NCBI GenBank assembly: GCA_021405325.1
Contig: QWII01000059.1
Span: 1 to 63,203, forward strand
Source of the DNA: Caldilinea sp. CFX5
GTDB taxonomy: Bacteria > Chloroflexota > Anaerolineae > Caldilineales > Caldilineaceae
Length of the DNA: 63,203 nt
Direction: 5' to 3'
The notes under the pieces: model-generated
Told to the model about the DNA's origin: nothing
Databases searched by the model: none
What the model saw: only the letters and a program-made list of their open reading frames with translations
Shown here: positions 1 through 8,624 of the stretch, piece by piece
Position numbering within the stretch: the stretch's first letter is position 1
How the letters are laid out: every line of letters begins with the position of its first letter
Translations under genes and position numbers: made by a program

Positions 1-106
1 ATTGCTCCCCCAACAACCGGAACCCTTTGTTATTCAACACATTTCAGCTCAACTCGCCAGACTTGGCGCTATCAACCTCCCATAATGGCGAGGGTATTGG
101 TAAAGA

Positions 107-748
107 ATGGGTGATTTCATTGCTATGCAACGATCCATTAACCACAACCGCTGGCTGTTGCTCCTGGCGCCGCTGGCGATCTTGATACTTCTCTTTCTGT
201 TGCCGCCGGAGCGCATCTTGGGCGATGTGATCAAGCTGGTCTTGTTACATGGCGCGCTGGTGCGGGCGGGGTTGATTGCCTTTGCCATCGCTGGGGTGTT
301 GGGGATCTTTTGTCTCGTCAGCAGCAACCCGCAATGGCCGCGCTGGGGTCTGGCTGTACAGGTGACCGGGGTGCTGCTCTGGGCTGCCAACATGCTCGCC
401 AGCAGTGTGGCGACGCGCCTGGCCTGGGGCGAGTGGATTGCGTGGAGTGAACCGCGCGTCTGGTCAACCATCCATGTCCTCTGGCTGACGGTGGCCTGTT
501 TGCTGCTGGTGGTGTGGCTGCGCCATCGTCTCTTTACCGGCATTACCAACATCATCGTGGCCGTGCTCAGTTGGGGCTTGATCAAGGGCGCGACGTTGGT
601 GCGTCACCCCTTCGACCCGCTTGGTGCGTCAAATTCACTGACCTACCAAAGCATGTATCTGGCGATGGTGGTGGCGCTGCTCATCATGGGGTGGCAATGC
701 GCCCGTTGGTTGCATCAGCGGCTGACCGTCCAGCAAAGCCAGTTTTGA
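107..748 (+). CDS. Integral membrane protein, possibly CcmC-like fold
   Basis: Hypothetical polytopic membrane protein of 213 residues with about six hydrophobic segments. The order of motifs resembles cytochrome-c-assembly (CcmC/CcsA-like) proteins: a helix starting KLVLLHGALVRAG, a later loop WGEWIAWSEPRVWS that recalls the tryptophan-rich WGxWWxWDPR loop, and further helices. The canonical WD of that loop is replaced by WS, and no other cytochrome maturation genes are near, so a haem-handling role is only inferred. A second ATG at 125 (MQRSINHN) is an equally good start, because neither is preceded by a strong ribosome site. The gene ends 265 bp before the next operon and is followed by a hairpin. 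Confidence 0.6.
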   Translation: MGDFIAMQRSINHNRWLLLLAPLAILILLFLLPPERILGDVIKLVLLHGALVRAGLIAFAIAGVLGIFCLVSSNPQWPRWGLAVQVTGVLLWAANMLASSVATRLAWGEWIAWSEPRVWSTIHVLWLTVACLLLVVWLRHRLFTGITNIIVAVLSWGLIKGATLVRHPFDPLGASNSLTYQSMYLAMVVALLIMGWQCARWLHQRLTVQQSQF

Positions 749-794
749 TCGGTACTAAAGACTTATTACACTGTCAACTAAGTTTTCGGTATTT

Positions 795-825
795 GTAGGG
801 GCGCCCGCAAGGGGGTGTCCCCTAC
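795..825. repeat. Palindrome of the GTAGGGG family
   Basis: The arms GTAGGGG (795-801) and CCCCTAC (819-825) form a hairpin just downstream of the first gene. The same word opens the long hairpin at 46815-46889 and a half-site at 51532-51540, so this is an interspersed family. It may also end transcription of the upstream gene, but there is no T-run. Confidence 0.6.
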
Positions 826-913
826 TGGGTGATTCCCAGTTTATTGCCATGGCATGGTATGCCAACCGGCGCGCATGGTGTTGACAAAAAAGTCCTGCCC
901 ACGCCCTTTGCCT

Positions 914-969
914 AGATGAAGAAAATTTCATACATATTTCATGAAGATTTCATGCGCTTCTGCTAGACT
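914..969 (+). promoter_or_regulatory. Triple TTCAT operator and -10 box of the ABC-2 exporter
   Basis: Three TTCAT sites lie at 927-931, 938-942 and 949-953, exactly 11 bp apart. A -10-like TAGACT follows at 964-969, ten bases after the last site. There is no -35 box, so the sites take its place, as in PhoB/OmpR-activated promoters. The whole block, including the leading AGATGAAGAAAA, recurs with the same spacing upstream of the minus-strand lipoprotein (13311-13366). The OmpR-type regulator at 3901 is the obvious candidate to bind both; that is inference. Confidence 0.72.
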
Positions 970-1012
970 GAGGCTATACTCAATCGCCAACAGAGAAGGA
1001 GCGTTGCCAACC

Positions 1013-2062
1013 ATGACAGAGAGCAGTGAACCCACACGACGGGGGCGCGCAGGAGAAGCCAACAGCAGCCAGCCGCCCGTTTTGGTCGCCAAGGAATTAC
1101 GCAAATTTTATGGCGGGCGCGAAGCGCTGCGCGGTCTCTCGTTTTCCTTGCAAGCCGGGCGGATTCTTGGTTTTCTAGGGCCTAACGGCGCCGGGAAGAC
1201 CACCGCCATCCGCATTTTGACCACCATTCTGGAACCGACCTCCGGTCAATTTCATGTGGCCGGCATCAGTTCCCAACAGCCGGAAGAGATTCGCCGTCGC
1301 ATCGGTGTCCTGCCGGAGAGTCTGGGCTTTCACAAACAGATGACCGGCATCGAATGTCTCACCTTTTTTGGGCAACTTTACGGGCAAAACGCCCGCTACG
1401 CCAAAGAGCGGGGCATGGCCTTGCTCAAGGATGTGGGGCTGGCTCACCGGGCGCGCTCGTTGATTGGCTCGTACAGTCGCGGAATGCGCCAACGGCTGGG
1501 CATTGCCCGTTCGCTCATCAATGACCCTGCCGTTGTCTTTTTTGATGAACCAACCCTGGGGCTTGACCCGCGCGGTCAGCAGGAGTTGCTGGGGCTGATC
1601 CGCTGGGTGGCCCATGAACGGAATACCGGGGTCGTCCTGTGTAGTCATGCCCTCAATGAGATCGAAGACACCTGCGACGATGTGGTCATCCTGCGCGACG
1701 GGCAGATCATCGCGCAAGGCACGGTGCGCGATGTGATCCAGCGGGTCCAGAGCAACATGATTCGCATTCATGTGCCGGAAGCGTCTGCCGCCGCTGCGCA
1801 ACGCATCCTGGAAGCGACCAACGGGATTGTCAAGGTCACGCCGACCAGCCAGGGCTGGTTGATGGTCGAGTTGACCGAAAGCGCGGCACAGGGTGAAGGG
1901 GCGGGTCAACAGATTAAGTCGGCCATCCTCAATGCGTTGGTGCAGGCGAACATTCCGGTGCAGAGCTTTGAGGCGGAGAGCGGTCGCTTACAAGATGTCT
2001 TCTTCCAACTGACCGAAGAGGGACAACAAACAGCAGGCAAGAAAGAAGGGTCCCCAAAATGA
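1013..2062 (+). CDS. ABC transporter ATP-binding protein (ABC-2 type)
   Basis: Cytoplasmic ATPase that should power the permease encoded next. It has Walker A GPNGAGKTT near residue 57, the signature SRGMRQRLGIA near 153, Walker B VVFFDEPTLGLDPRG near 174 and the switch histidine in CSHALNEIED. The C-terminal 100 residues form the accessory domain usual in drug or lipid exporters of this class. An upstream ATG at 941 is in frame but falls inside the TTCAT operator. The ATG at 1013 is preceded by AAGGAG at 996-1001 and is preferred. The stop overlaps the permease start by four bases (ATGA), so the two are translationally coupled. The substrate is unknown; the setting points to envelope export under two-component control. 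Confidence 0.93.
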   Translation: MTESSEPTRRGRAGEANSSQPPVLVAKELRKFYGGREALRGLSFSLQAGRILGFLGPNGAGKTTAIRILTTILEPTSGQFHVAGISSQQPEEIRRRIGVLPESLGFHKQMTGIECLTFFGQLYGQNARYAKERGMALLKDVGLAHRARSLIGSYSRGMRQRLGIARSLINDPAVVFFDEPTLGLDPRGQQELLGLIRWVAHERNTGVVLCSHALNEIEDTCDDVVILRDGQIIAQGTVRDVIQRVQSNMIRIHVPEASAAAAQRILEATNGIVKVTPTSQGWLMVELTESAAQGEGAGQQIKSAILNALVQANIPVQSFEAESGRLQDVFFQLTEEGQQTAGKKEGSPK

Positions 2063-3498
2063 GCAATACAACGATGAATGTAGGCCAACAACGCGTTGCG
2101 CGCCAGGCTGAACAGACGACCGCCACACCAACCTGGTGGATTATTTTTGTGCGCGAATTGAGCGATATGTGGATCGGCGGCAAGGGGCTGATCCTGATTT
2201 TTATCTACAGCGTCTTGATGGGGCTGCTCTCCTATGTCCTTGCCAGCAACAGTGAGTTGAGCCTGATCCCGCCCAAAGAGATGGTCTTTTTGATCCTGCA
2301 GACGGCGCTGCTGGTCGGCGGCTTTATTGCGGCCATTGTCGGCGCCGATAGCTTGAGCGGTGAACGGGAACGGGCTACCCTGGAAGCGCTGTTGCTCACC
2401 CCTAGCAGCCGCTTTCAGATTGTCCTGGGCAAGTTGCTGGCGGCCATTACCCCCTGGCCGGTGGCGATGATTACCACCATTCCTTATTTGCGCACGCTCT
2501 CCCAAGGGGATGAAGTCTTTGGGCAGGCGATCTACTGGGGTTTTCTTTTTGGCACTTTGTTGACGGTCGGGTACACTGGGGTGGGGATGCTCGCCAGTAT
2601 CTGGTCGGCCTCCAACCGCACCAGCCTGGGGGTGAGTCTGCTCATCTATATTCTCTGTGCGCTACCGGTGCAATTCCCCGGCAACACCCAAACCGGCGTG
2701 ATGGGGCGCTTTCTCAAGGCGCTAAACCCGATGGAAGCGGTTGACCACGCCCTGGAGAAGTTGCTTGTCAACAACCGCACATTGGACGAACTGACCACCT
2801 ACCTGCGCTCGCCGATCATTATGCCGGTGCTGGTCATTGGTGTGCTGCTCCTCTATGCGGCGCCCCGCCTGCGCCTTGACCCCGGTATTCCCTGGCCGAC
2901 GGGCGCCAAAGCGGGGCGGGGCGCCGCCACACTACTGTTAGTCGGTTTTCTGCTGGCCGGCTTGACGCCGGTGGTACAGGCCCAGAGTGAGGCAACGCCC
3001 AGCCAACTACCGATGGAAATCACCATTGATACGACGGCCAAGGTCGTCGACAGTGGTACGCCGGTCTTCTTCAATACGGTGGTCAAAAACAATGGGACGG
3101 CAGCGTCGCCGCCGCTGATTGTGGCGATGAATATTATCAATCTGAAGGCCGAGGGTGACGTGGTTGATCCGGAAGATTGGTCGCCGCAACGCACACAGTA
3201 TCTGGAAGCGTTGGCGCCGGGCGAAACGGTGGAAAACGAATGGCGTATCAACACGATCCTGGGCGGCGACTATATGATCTACATGGTGTTGATTCCCACC
3301 CCGGATAGCCCGGAGGCGACCAGTTGGCCGCTCACCAGCGCCGGGATGCATCTCACCGTTACCATTGTGGTCAGCGCCAACCCCAGCGGCATCACCCCCT
3401 ATGCCCTGGGTATGCCAATGGTACTGCTGGCTTTGATCTTGTTTATCAACTATTATCGACGGCGTAATATTGACAGCGGAGCCGATGTATTCGCATGA
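2059..3498 (+). CDS. ABC-2 permease with extracytoplasmic C-terminal domain
   Basis: Membrane subunit of the preceding ATPase. Residues 1-300 form an ABC-2 permease with about six helices and the typical GADSLSGERERATLEALL loop. Unusually, after the sixth helix the protein continues with a beta-rich extracytoplasmic module (about residues 313-445; it contains TVVKNNGTAASPPL and LAPGETVENEWR) that looks like a CARDB/NEW3-type Ig-like domain, and then a final membrane helix before a short RRR tail. Such a domain could bind a polymer or substrate at the cell surface; this is inference from fold type. It is followed directly by the nested inverted repeat at 3500-3681. Confidence 0.88.
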   Translation: MSNTTMNVGQQRVARQAEQTTATPTWWIIFVRELSDMWIGGKGLILIFIYSVLMGLLSYVLASNSELSLIPPKEMVFLILQTALLVGGFIAAIVGADSLSGERERATLEALLLTPSSRFQIVLGKLLAAITPWPVAMITTIPYLRTLSQGDEVFGQAIYWGFLFGTLLTVGYTGVGMLASIWSASNRTSLGVSLLIYILCALPVQFPGNTQTGVMGRFLKALNPMEAVDHALEKLLVNNRTLDELTTYLRSPIIMPVLVIGVLLLYAAPRLRLDPGIPWPTGAKAGRGAATLLLVGFLLAGLTPVVQAQSEATPSQLPMEITIDTTAKVVDSGTPVFFNTVVKNNGTAASPPLIVAMNIINLKAEGDVVDPEDWSPQRTQYLEALAPGETVENEWRINTILGGDYMIYMVLIPTPDSPEATSWPLTSAGMHLTVTIVVSANPSGITPYALGMPMVLLALILFINYYRRRNIDSGADVFA

Positions 3499-3499
3499 T

Positions 3500-3681
3500 G
3501 AGAAGCCCGGCTTTTGTATGAACATTAGGTAAATAAACCGGTAATCGTAGGTGCGGTTTGTAACCGCACTTGCTCCCTGGGAACCGTGCGGTTACAAACC
3601 GCACCTACGATTACCGGTTACAAACCGCACCTACGATTACCGAAACAAATTCCTAACTCCCATACAAAAGCCGGACTTCTC
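3500..3681. repeat. Nested inverted-repeat element
   Basis: The outer arms at 3500-3520 and 3661-3681 differ by one base (AGAAGCCCGGCTTTTG against AGAAGTCCGGCTTTTG on the complement). Inside is a second palindrome, with arms of about 33 bp around GTAGGTGCGGTTTGTAACC (about 3537-3570 and 3586-3618). Its right arm is followed by a tandem copy of 26 bp (3590-3615, 3616-3641). The rest of the 3499-3900 gap shows no gene; an open frame from 3772 only adds an unlikely extension to the response regulator. Confidence 0.75.
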
Positions 3682-3900
3682 CGAAGCGATAACCCAGATT
3701 CATGGTGCGTGGCGGTGGTCAATCTGTCGTTATCCCGCTATTGATGACAGGTTGCTCAATCCCATGCACTTGTGCAATTCCTCAATCATCAAGACAACAA
3801 CACTGCCAGCTCAGGAATTACACAGAAGCGGGCGTTCCTGATAGAACCTGATCCGATATTCAGCAGGGGCGCACGCCAGCGAGAACCAAAGGAGGTTTTC

Positions 3901-4581
3901 ATGCGCCTACTTATTGTTGAGGATCAGGCGAATGTCGCCACCTATCTGAAACGGGCGCTGGAGGAGCAGGGGTATGCCGTAGATGTCGCCCGCACCGGCC
4001 AGGAAGCGCTGGATTGGGCGGAAGTCGTCGCCTTTGACCTGATTGTTCTGGATGTAATGTTGCCGGAGGTGGATGGCATTACCGTCTGCCGACGCTTGCG
4101 TAGACAGGGCAACCCGGCAGCGATTATGATGCTGACCGCGCGCGATACGGTGGATGACCGGGTGATCGGGTTGGATGCCGGCGCCGATGATTACCTGGTC
4201 AAACCCTTCGAGTTAAAAGAACTGTTGGCCCGATTGCGGGCGTTGGCGCGCCGCCACACCAGCCGCACCGCAATTCTTAAAGTTGCCAACCTGACATTGG
4301 ATCCGCGCACGCGCGTCGTCATGCGGGGCAATGGCGTGGTGAAACTAACCGCCAAGGAATACGCTGTGCTGGAATGTCTCATACGCGACCCGCACCGGGT
4401 TTTGACGCGCACCGAAATTGCCGAATCGATCTGGAATTATGATGTCTATAATCAATCGAATGTTGTTGATGTCTATATCCGCAATCTACGGCGCAAAATC
4501 GACGATCCGTTTGATTTGAAGTTGATTCATACCGTGCGCGGAGTTGGGTATCGGCTTTCTGATGAAGGTGGCGATGAATGA
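3901..4581 (+). CDS. OmpR-family response regulator
   Basis: DNA-binding response regulator of 226 residues, partner of the kinase that follows with a four-base overlap. The receiver is complete: acidic pair E7/D8, phospho-acceptor D51 in LIVLDVMLPE, T79 and K101 in the VKPF motif. The C-terminal winged helix ends in LIHTVRGVGYRL. The ATG at 3901 has an ideal site AAAGGAGG at 3888-3895, five bases upstream. OmpR-type proteins bind direct repeats spaced 10-11 bp, which fits the TTCAT triplets at 927-953 and 13327-13353. It therefore probably activates the ABC-2 exporter and the minus-strand lipoprotein. Confidence 0.95.
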   Translation: MRLLIVEDQANVATYLKRALEEQGYAVDVARTGQEALDWAEVVAFDLIVLDVMLPEVDGITVCRRLRRQGNPAAIMMLTARDTVDDRVIGLDAGADDYLVKPFELKELLARLRALARRHTSRTAILKVANLTLDPRTRVVMRGNGVVKLTAKEYAVLECLIRDPHRVLTRTEIAESIWNYDVYNQSNVVDVYIRNLRRKIDDPFDLKLIHTVRGVGYRLSDEGGDE

Positions 4582-5984
4582 AGGCGTTGAAAACGCTGCG
4601 CCTGCGCTTTGCTCTCTGGACAGCCGGCCTGTTGTTGAGTGCGCTGGTTCTCTTTGGCCTCTTTGTTTATGTGATCATGGCCTACAATTTGCGCCTCGTG
4701 ATCGATGAGACATTACAGGCTGTCGCAACGCAACTCATCGTTGAGGTGGAGCAGGGCGGACGGTTGCCGATTGAAGATATTATTGAAGAACCCCAATATC
4801 AACGGCTGCGCGAGCAGGGCTTTAGCGTGCTTGTCCAAGATGTTGCCGGCAACGCAACACAAGGGCATGGTCCTTATACGTCACTGCTCAAACCGGTTGA
4901 GAACTTTACGGCAGCTTTGCAACCAGGGCGTTTTTCCACCATGCGCGACCCACAAACGAACGATACCATTCGCGTCTATGGGGCGCAAATTGTCAGCGAC
5001 CAGGGGATCGAGGGCTTTGTCCAAATTGCCCGCAATCTGAATGATGTTGGTGATACGCTGCGGCTCTTATTTATTACCCTGCTCATCAGCGGGCCATTGC
5101 TGATTGTTGTGGCCGGCATCAGCGGCTATTTCCTGGCAGCGCAGGCGCTCCAACCGATCGACGCCATTACCCGCACGGCGCGCGCCATCTCGGCCCAGGA
5201 TCTCTCGGCGCGTCTACACCTGCCGGCCACCGAAGATGAAGTCGGCCGGCTGGCCACCACCTTTGATTCGATGTTGGCGCGGCTGGAAAATGCCTTTCGC
5301 CGCGAACGCCAATTCACCGCCGATGCCTCACATGAGCTACGCACCCCCCTGGCGGCCATGCAAACCATCATCAGCGGCACCCTCACCCGGCGGCGCACGA
5401 CAGAGGAGTATGAACAAGCGTTGGGCGACTTGGGCCACGAAGTCGAACGGCTACGCACCCTGACCGATGGCCTGCTTCAACTGGCGCGCAGCGACATCAA
5501 AGAGGCCCTGGCAAAGGCTGAAGAAGTCGATCTGGCGTTCCTGCTCAAGGATGTGATCGATTCGCTCCAACCGCTGGCCGAAGAAAAAGGGCTGACGATC
5601 ATCGACCGGACGCCGGACGAGGGGCTGATCGTCCACGGCGACAGCGATAGCTTGATCCGGCTCTTTGTCAATCTGATCGACAACGCCATCAAATATACCT
5701 GTGAGGGATCGATTACGATTGCCGCCAAAACGCCTACCGCCGGCGCCATTGCCGTGACAATCAGTGATACGGGCGTCGGCATTGCACCGGAGCACTTACC
5801 CCATATCTTTAACCGCTTCTACCGGGTGGAAAAGGCGCGCAGCACCAGGGGCATTGGGTTGGGCCTGGCCATTGCCCAGGCCATTGCCCAAGCGCATGGC
5901 GGCGCCATTATCGGTGCAAGCGAAGTCGGGAAAGGCACAATCTTTACTGTCCACCTGGCAACAAGCACAGCAGCAACGACCTAA
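4578..5984 (+). CDS. Sensor histidine kinase
   Basis: Membrane-bound kinase of 468 residues. It has two membrane segments (about 15-38 and 155-180) enclosing an external sensor of roughly 115 residues, then a HAMP domain (AAQALQPIDAITRTARAIS), a dimerisation/phosphoacceptor helix with H252 in ASHELRTPLAAM, and a full HATPase domain with the N box NLIDNAIKYT, DTGVGIAPEHLPHIF and GIGLGLAIAQ. It is coupled to the response regulator by an ATGA overlap. The sensor domain is not recognised. Because all neighbours act at the envelope, it may sense membrane or cell-wall stress or a compound exported by the system; that is inference. Confidence 0.95.
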   Translation: MKALKTLRLRFALWTAGLLLSALVLFGLFVYVIMAYNLRLVIDETLQAVATQLIVEVEQGGRLPIEDIIEEPQYQRLREQGFSVLVQDVAGNATQGHGPYTSLLKPVENFTAALQPGRFSTMRDPQTNDTIRVYGAQIVSDQGIEGFVQIARNLNDVGDTLRLLFITLLISGPLLIVVAGISGYFLAAQALQPIDAITRTARAISAQDLSARLHLPATEDEVGRLATTFDSMLARLENAFRRERQFTADASHELRTPLAAMQTIISGTLTRRRTTEEYEQALGDLGHEVERLRTLTDGLLQLARSDIKEALAKAEEVDLAFLLKDVIDSLQPLAEEKGLTIIDRTPDEGLIVHGDSDSLIRLFVNLIDNAIKYTCEGSITIAAKTPTAGAIAVTISDTGVGIAPEHLPHIFNRFYRVEKARSTRGIGLGLAIAQAIAQAHGGAIIGASEVGKGTIFTVHLATSTAATT

Positions 5985-6044
5985 TCCTTCACGTGTCAAC
6001 GCCGGCGGAACCCCGGGACTTATTCATTAAAGGGAAGCTAACCT

Positions 6045-7019
6045 ATGCAAACAATTTCCAATCCCACAGCCTCCATTACACACTTTATCAAAGGCGTAGC
6101 GATCGGTCGCCCAGCGCACAGCCCGCGACGCCGTTGCCTCCTTGCTTTCATGCTCGTCATCAGCATCCTTATGACAGCCTGTGGCGGCGCAGAGGATGAA
6201 TCAGCGTCGGTCGCAAACCAGGCCAGTACACCGCCCGATAACGTTGTAGCCATCGGCGACTTCGGTTTGACCGAAGAAGAACTTTTACAGGCCATTGAAG
6301 AAATCGAGCCTAAGATAGCGCAATGTATGAACGCCGCCGGTTTTGAATATGTCGCCGTCGATTCCAATACCGTCCGGGAAGCAATGGATGCCGATAAAGA
6401 GTTGCCTGGGCTGTCCGAAGAGCAGTTCTACAACCAATATGGCCTCGGCATTTCAACCCTGTATACTGGCGAACCGCCGCAACTGGCCGCAATCCAGACG
6501 ACGGCTTCCTTAGGGCTGGGTGAGCAAAACATCGCCATTTTCCAAAGCCTTTCGCCGACCGATCGGATCGCTTATAACCAGACGCTCCTTGGTGAACATC
6601 TGGATTTCCCCCTGGCAGTGGCGCTCGAACGGGAAGACATCGCGCGCACCGGTGGTTGCACGCGGGCCGCCATTGAACAAGTAATCCCGGCCGATCGGTT
6701 GACGGTCACCTATGTGAACCCCAAAGATTATACCATTGACAATGATCCACGCATGGTGGAAGCTTTTGTAAAATTTGGCGAATGCATCAAAGAGGCCGGC
6801 TACGACATCACCAATCCCGACGATATTCGCCCGCTGATCACGGCGCGGCTCGATGAGATCACCGGCGGTGCGCCGGTGGCGGCGCTATCGGCGGAAGCCA
6901 AGGCGGCGCTGGCTGAGTTGCAGACGTTTGAAGTGGCGCTGGCCTCCGCTTCCTTTGCCTGTGAAGAGAAAATCATCACGCCTTTGCGGGCCCAGATTGA
7001 ACAGGAACTGGCGGGCTAA
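6045..7019 (+). CDS. Lipoprotein of the MacB-type export operon
   Basis: Secreted lipoprotein of 324 residues with no recognised catalytic domain. After an unusually long, Arg-rich leader (residues 1-30), the hydrophobic stretch ends in the lipobox LMTAC with C46 as the lipidated residue. The start at 6045 has AAAGGGA about nine bases upstream; a later ATG at 6150 would give a shorter signal. The mature part is mostly helical and contains paired phrases such as AQCMNAAGFEY and GECIKEAGYDI. Similar small lipoproteins accompany adaptor plus MacB-like transporters in Gram-positive bacteria, and here the same order is seen: lipoprotein, adaptor, transporter. It may be a substrate-capturing or accessory subunit. 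Confidence 0.8.
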   Translation: MQTISNPTASITHFIKGVAIGRPAHSPRRRCLLAFMLVISILMTACGGAEDESASVANQASTPPDNVVAIGDFGLTEEELLQAIEEIEPKIAQCMNAAGFEYVAVDSNTVREAMDADKELPGLSEEQFYNQYGLGISTLYTGEPPQLAAIQTTASLGLGEQNIAIFQSLSPTDRIAYNQTLLGEHLDFPLAVALEREDIARTGGCTRAAIEQVIPADRLTVTYVNPKDYTIDNDPRMVEAFVKFGECIKEAGYDITNPDDIRPLITARLDEITGGAPVAALSAEAKAALAELQTFEVALASASFACEEKIITPLRAQIEQELAG

Positions 7020-7105
7020 TCAGCAGCGACGCCAATCGTTCTCCGACAGAATTTACCCAACACGTAGAAGTCCGTTCGTCTTGCGTAAGTCCTATGAAGG
7101 TAATT

Positions 7106-8614
7106 ATGCGCAAAAAACGACTCTTAAGCCTGTTTTCCGTTCTGGCGCTTGTAATTCTTGTATCCGCAGGGAGTTGGATTGCCGGCTCGCAGATTCAGTC
7201 TCCTGCCGAAATTGCCGCGCGCACGGCGCCGCCAACGCCCTCGCCGATTTTGTTTCCCATTGAAGAACGCACCCTCTCTACCGTGATTATCACGCGCGGC
7301 ACGGCGCGCTTTGGCGCATCACAAGCCATCTCCTTGGTTCCTTCAACCATCAAAGGAGAGGTCGGTGTGGTAACAACACTGCCGGCGCGCGGCGACCAGT
7401 TGACGGAAGGGGCATCCATTCTAACGGTTTCCGGACGACCGCTCTTTATCCTGCAAGGCGATGTACCGACCTTTCGCGATCTCGGCCCTGGTGTCGTCGG
7501 TGAAGATGTGCAACAACTCGAAGCGGCGCTCCAACGCTTGGGCTTCGATCCCGGCCCGGCGGATAGTCGCTATGATGAACAGACCGAAGCCGCCGTGACC
7601 GCCTGGTATCAGGCCGCCGGCTGGGAACCCTTTGGCCCGACCGAGGAACAGCTTGCCCATCTACAGACGCTTGAGCAGGAATTTGCCGTCGCCCAAAATG
7701 AGCTGGATGCAGCCGACGACGCCGTCACCGCCGCGCGGCTGACCATTGACGCCGCCGCCGCCAACACCGACAGCGCGATTCAGACAGCCAAGCGCGAAGT
7801 TGCCGTCAAGACCGCGTTGCGCGACCAAATCACGGCCAATGCCAGGTCAACGAAAGAGGAGCGCGCCAATGCCGACGCCGATCTGGAAGTAGCTCATTTG
7901 GCGCTGACGGCCGTGGAGTTGGCCGGCAATACAGCAATTCAGGAAGCCACCAATGCCCTGCGTATCGCCGAGCGCGCAGCCAGAGTCGCCCAGAATCAAC
8001 TGATGCACCTTACCAGCAGCCTCGAACGGCTGCGCAGCAAGACAGGCATTCAGGTGCCGGCGGATGAGGTTGTCTTTGTCCCAAGCGTGCCTGTGCGCGT
8101 TGAACAACTCGACGTCGCGATTGGCGCGGCTGCCAGCGGGCCAGTCTTAACGGTCACCAACAATCAACTCGCCATCGATTCCTCCCTGCCGCTCGATGAG
8201 GCGGCGCTGGTGCAACCGGGGATGCCGGTGACGATTGATGAGCCGGAGAAAGGGATCACCGCTGCCGGTGTGGTGGCGCGCATTGCCGAGGCGCCCGGCA
8301 CCGATGGCGTGGACGGCTTTCACATCTACTTTGAGACGGAGGTCGTCAGCACCACCACGACACTGGAGGGTTTCTCGTTGCGCCTCACCATTCCTGTGCA
8401 ATCCACCGGCGGCGCGGTGATGGTTGTGCCGATCAGCGCCCTTTCCCTGGCCGCCGACGGCAGCCAACACATCCAGATCTATGAGAATGGCGCCATTCGC
8501 TTTGTCCAGATTGAAGCCGGGCTAGCTGCCGAAGGATATGTACAGGTGACCCCGGTGAACGGCGCCTTGGCGCCGGGACAACCCGTCTTGATCGGCTACG
8601 ATAACCACTCGTGA
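7106..8614 (+). CDS. HlyD/MacA-like adaptor with peptidoglycan-binding domain
   Basis: Periplasmic-adaptor homologue of about 502 residues. Parts in order: signal-anchor (RKKRLLSLFSVLALVILV), a beta segment, a PG_binding_1 domain (GEDVQQLEAALQRLGFDPG to YDEQTEAAVTAWY, about residues 125-180), a long Ala-rich coiled coil (about 190-305), and a beta-barrel and membrane-proximal part (about 320-500). In a single-membrane cell the peptidoglycan-binding domain would hold the coiled-coil tube to the wall instead of to an outer-membrane channel. GAAGG at 7096-7100 favours the ATG at 7106 over that at 7094. The gene ends eleven bases before the FHA-ABC-MacB gene, so they form one transporter. Confidence 0.88.
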   Translation: MRKKRLLSLFSVLALVILVSAGSWIAGSQIQSPAEIAARTAPPTPSPILFPIEERTLSTVIITRGTARFGASQAISLVPSTIKGEVGVVTTLPARGDQLTEGASILTVSGRPLFILQGDVPTFRDLGPGVVGEDVQQLEAALQRLGFDPGPADSRYDEQTEAAVTAWYQAAGWEPFGPTEEQLAHLQTLEQEFAVAQNELDAADDAVTAARLTIDAAAANTDSAIQTAKREVAVKTALRDQITANARSTKEERANADADLEVAHLALTAVELAGNTAIQEATNALRIAERAARVAQNQLMHLTSSLERLRSKTGIQVPADEVVFVPSVPVRVEQLDVAIGAAASGPVLTVTNNQLAIDSSLPLDEAALVQPGMPVTIDEPEKGITAAGVVARIAEAPGTDGVDGFHIYFETEVVSTTTTLEGFSLRLTIPVQSTGGAVMVVPISALSLAADGSQHIQIYENGAIRFVQIEAGLAAEGYVQVTPVNGALAPGQPVLIGYDNHS

Positions 8615-8624
8615 GGACGCACAG

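Noticed and set aside
941..1012. Upstream in-frame ATG for the first ABC ATPase
   Set aside because: It lies inside the triple TTCAT operator and before the -10 box, so it would not be on the transcript; the ATG at 1013 has a ribosome site.
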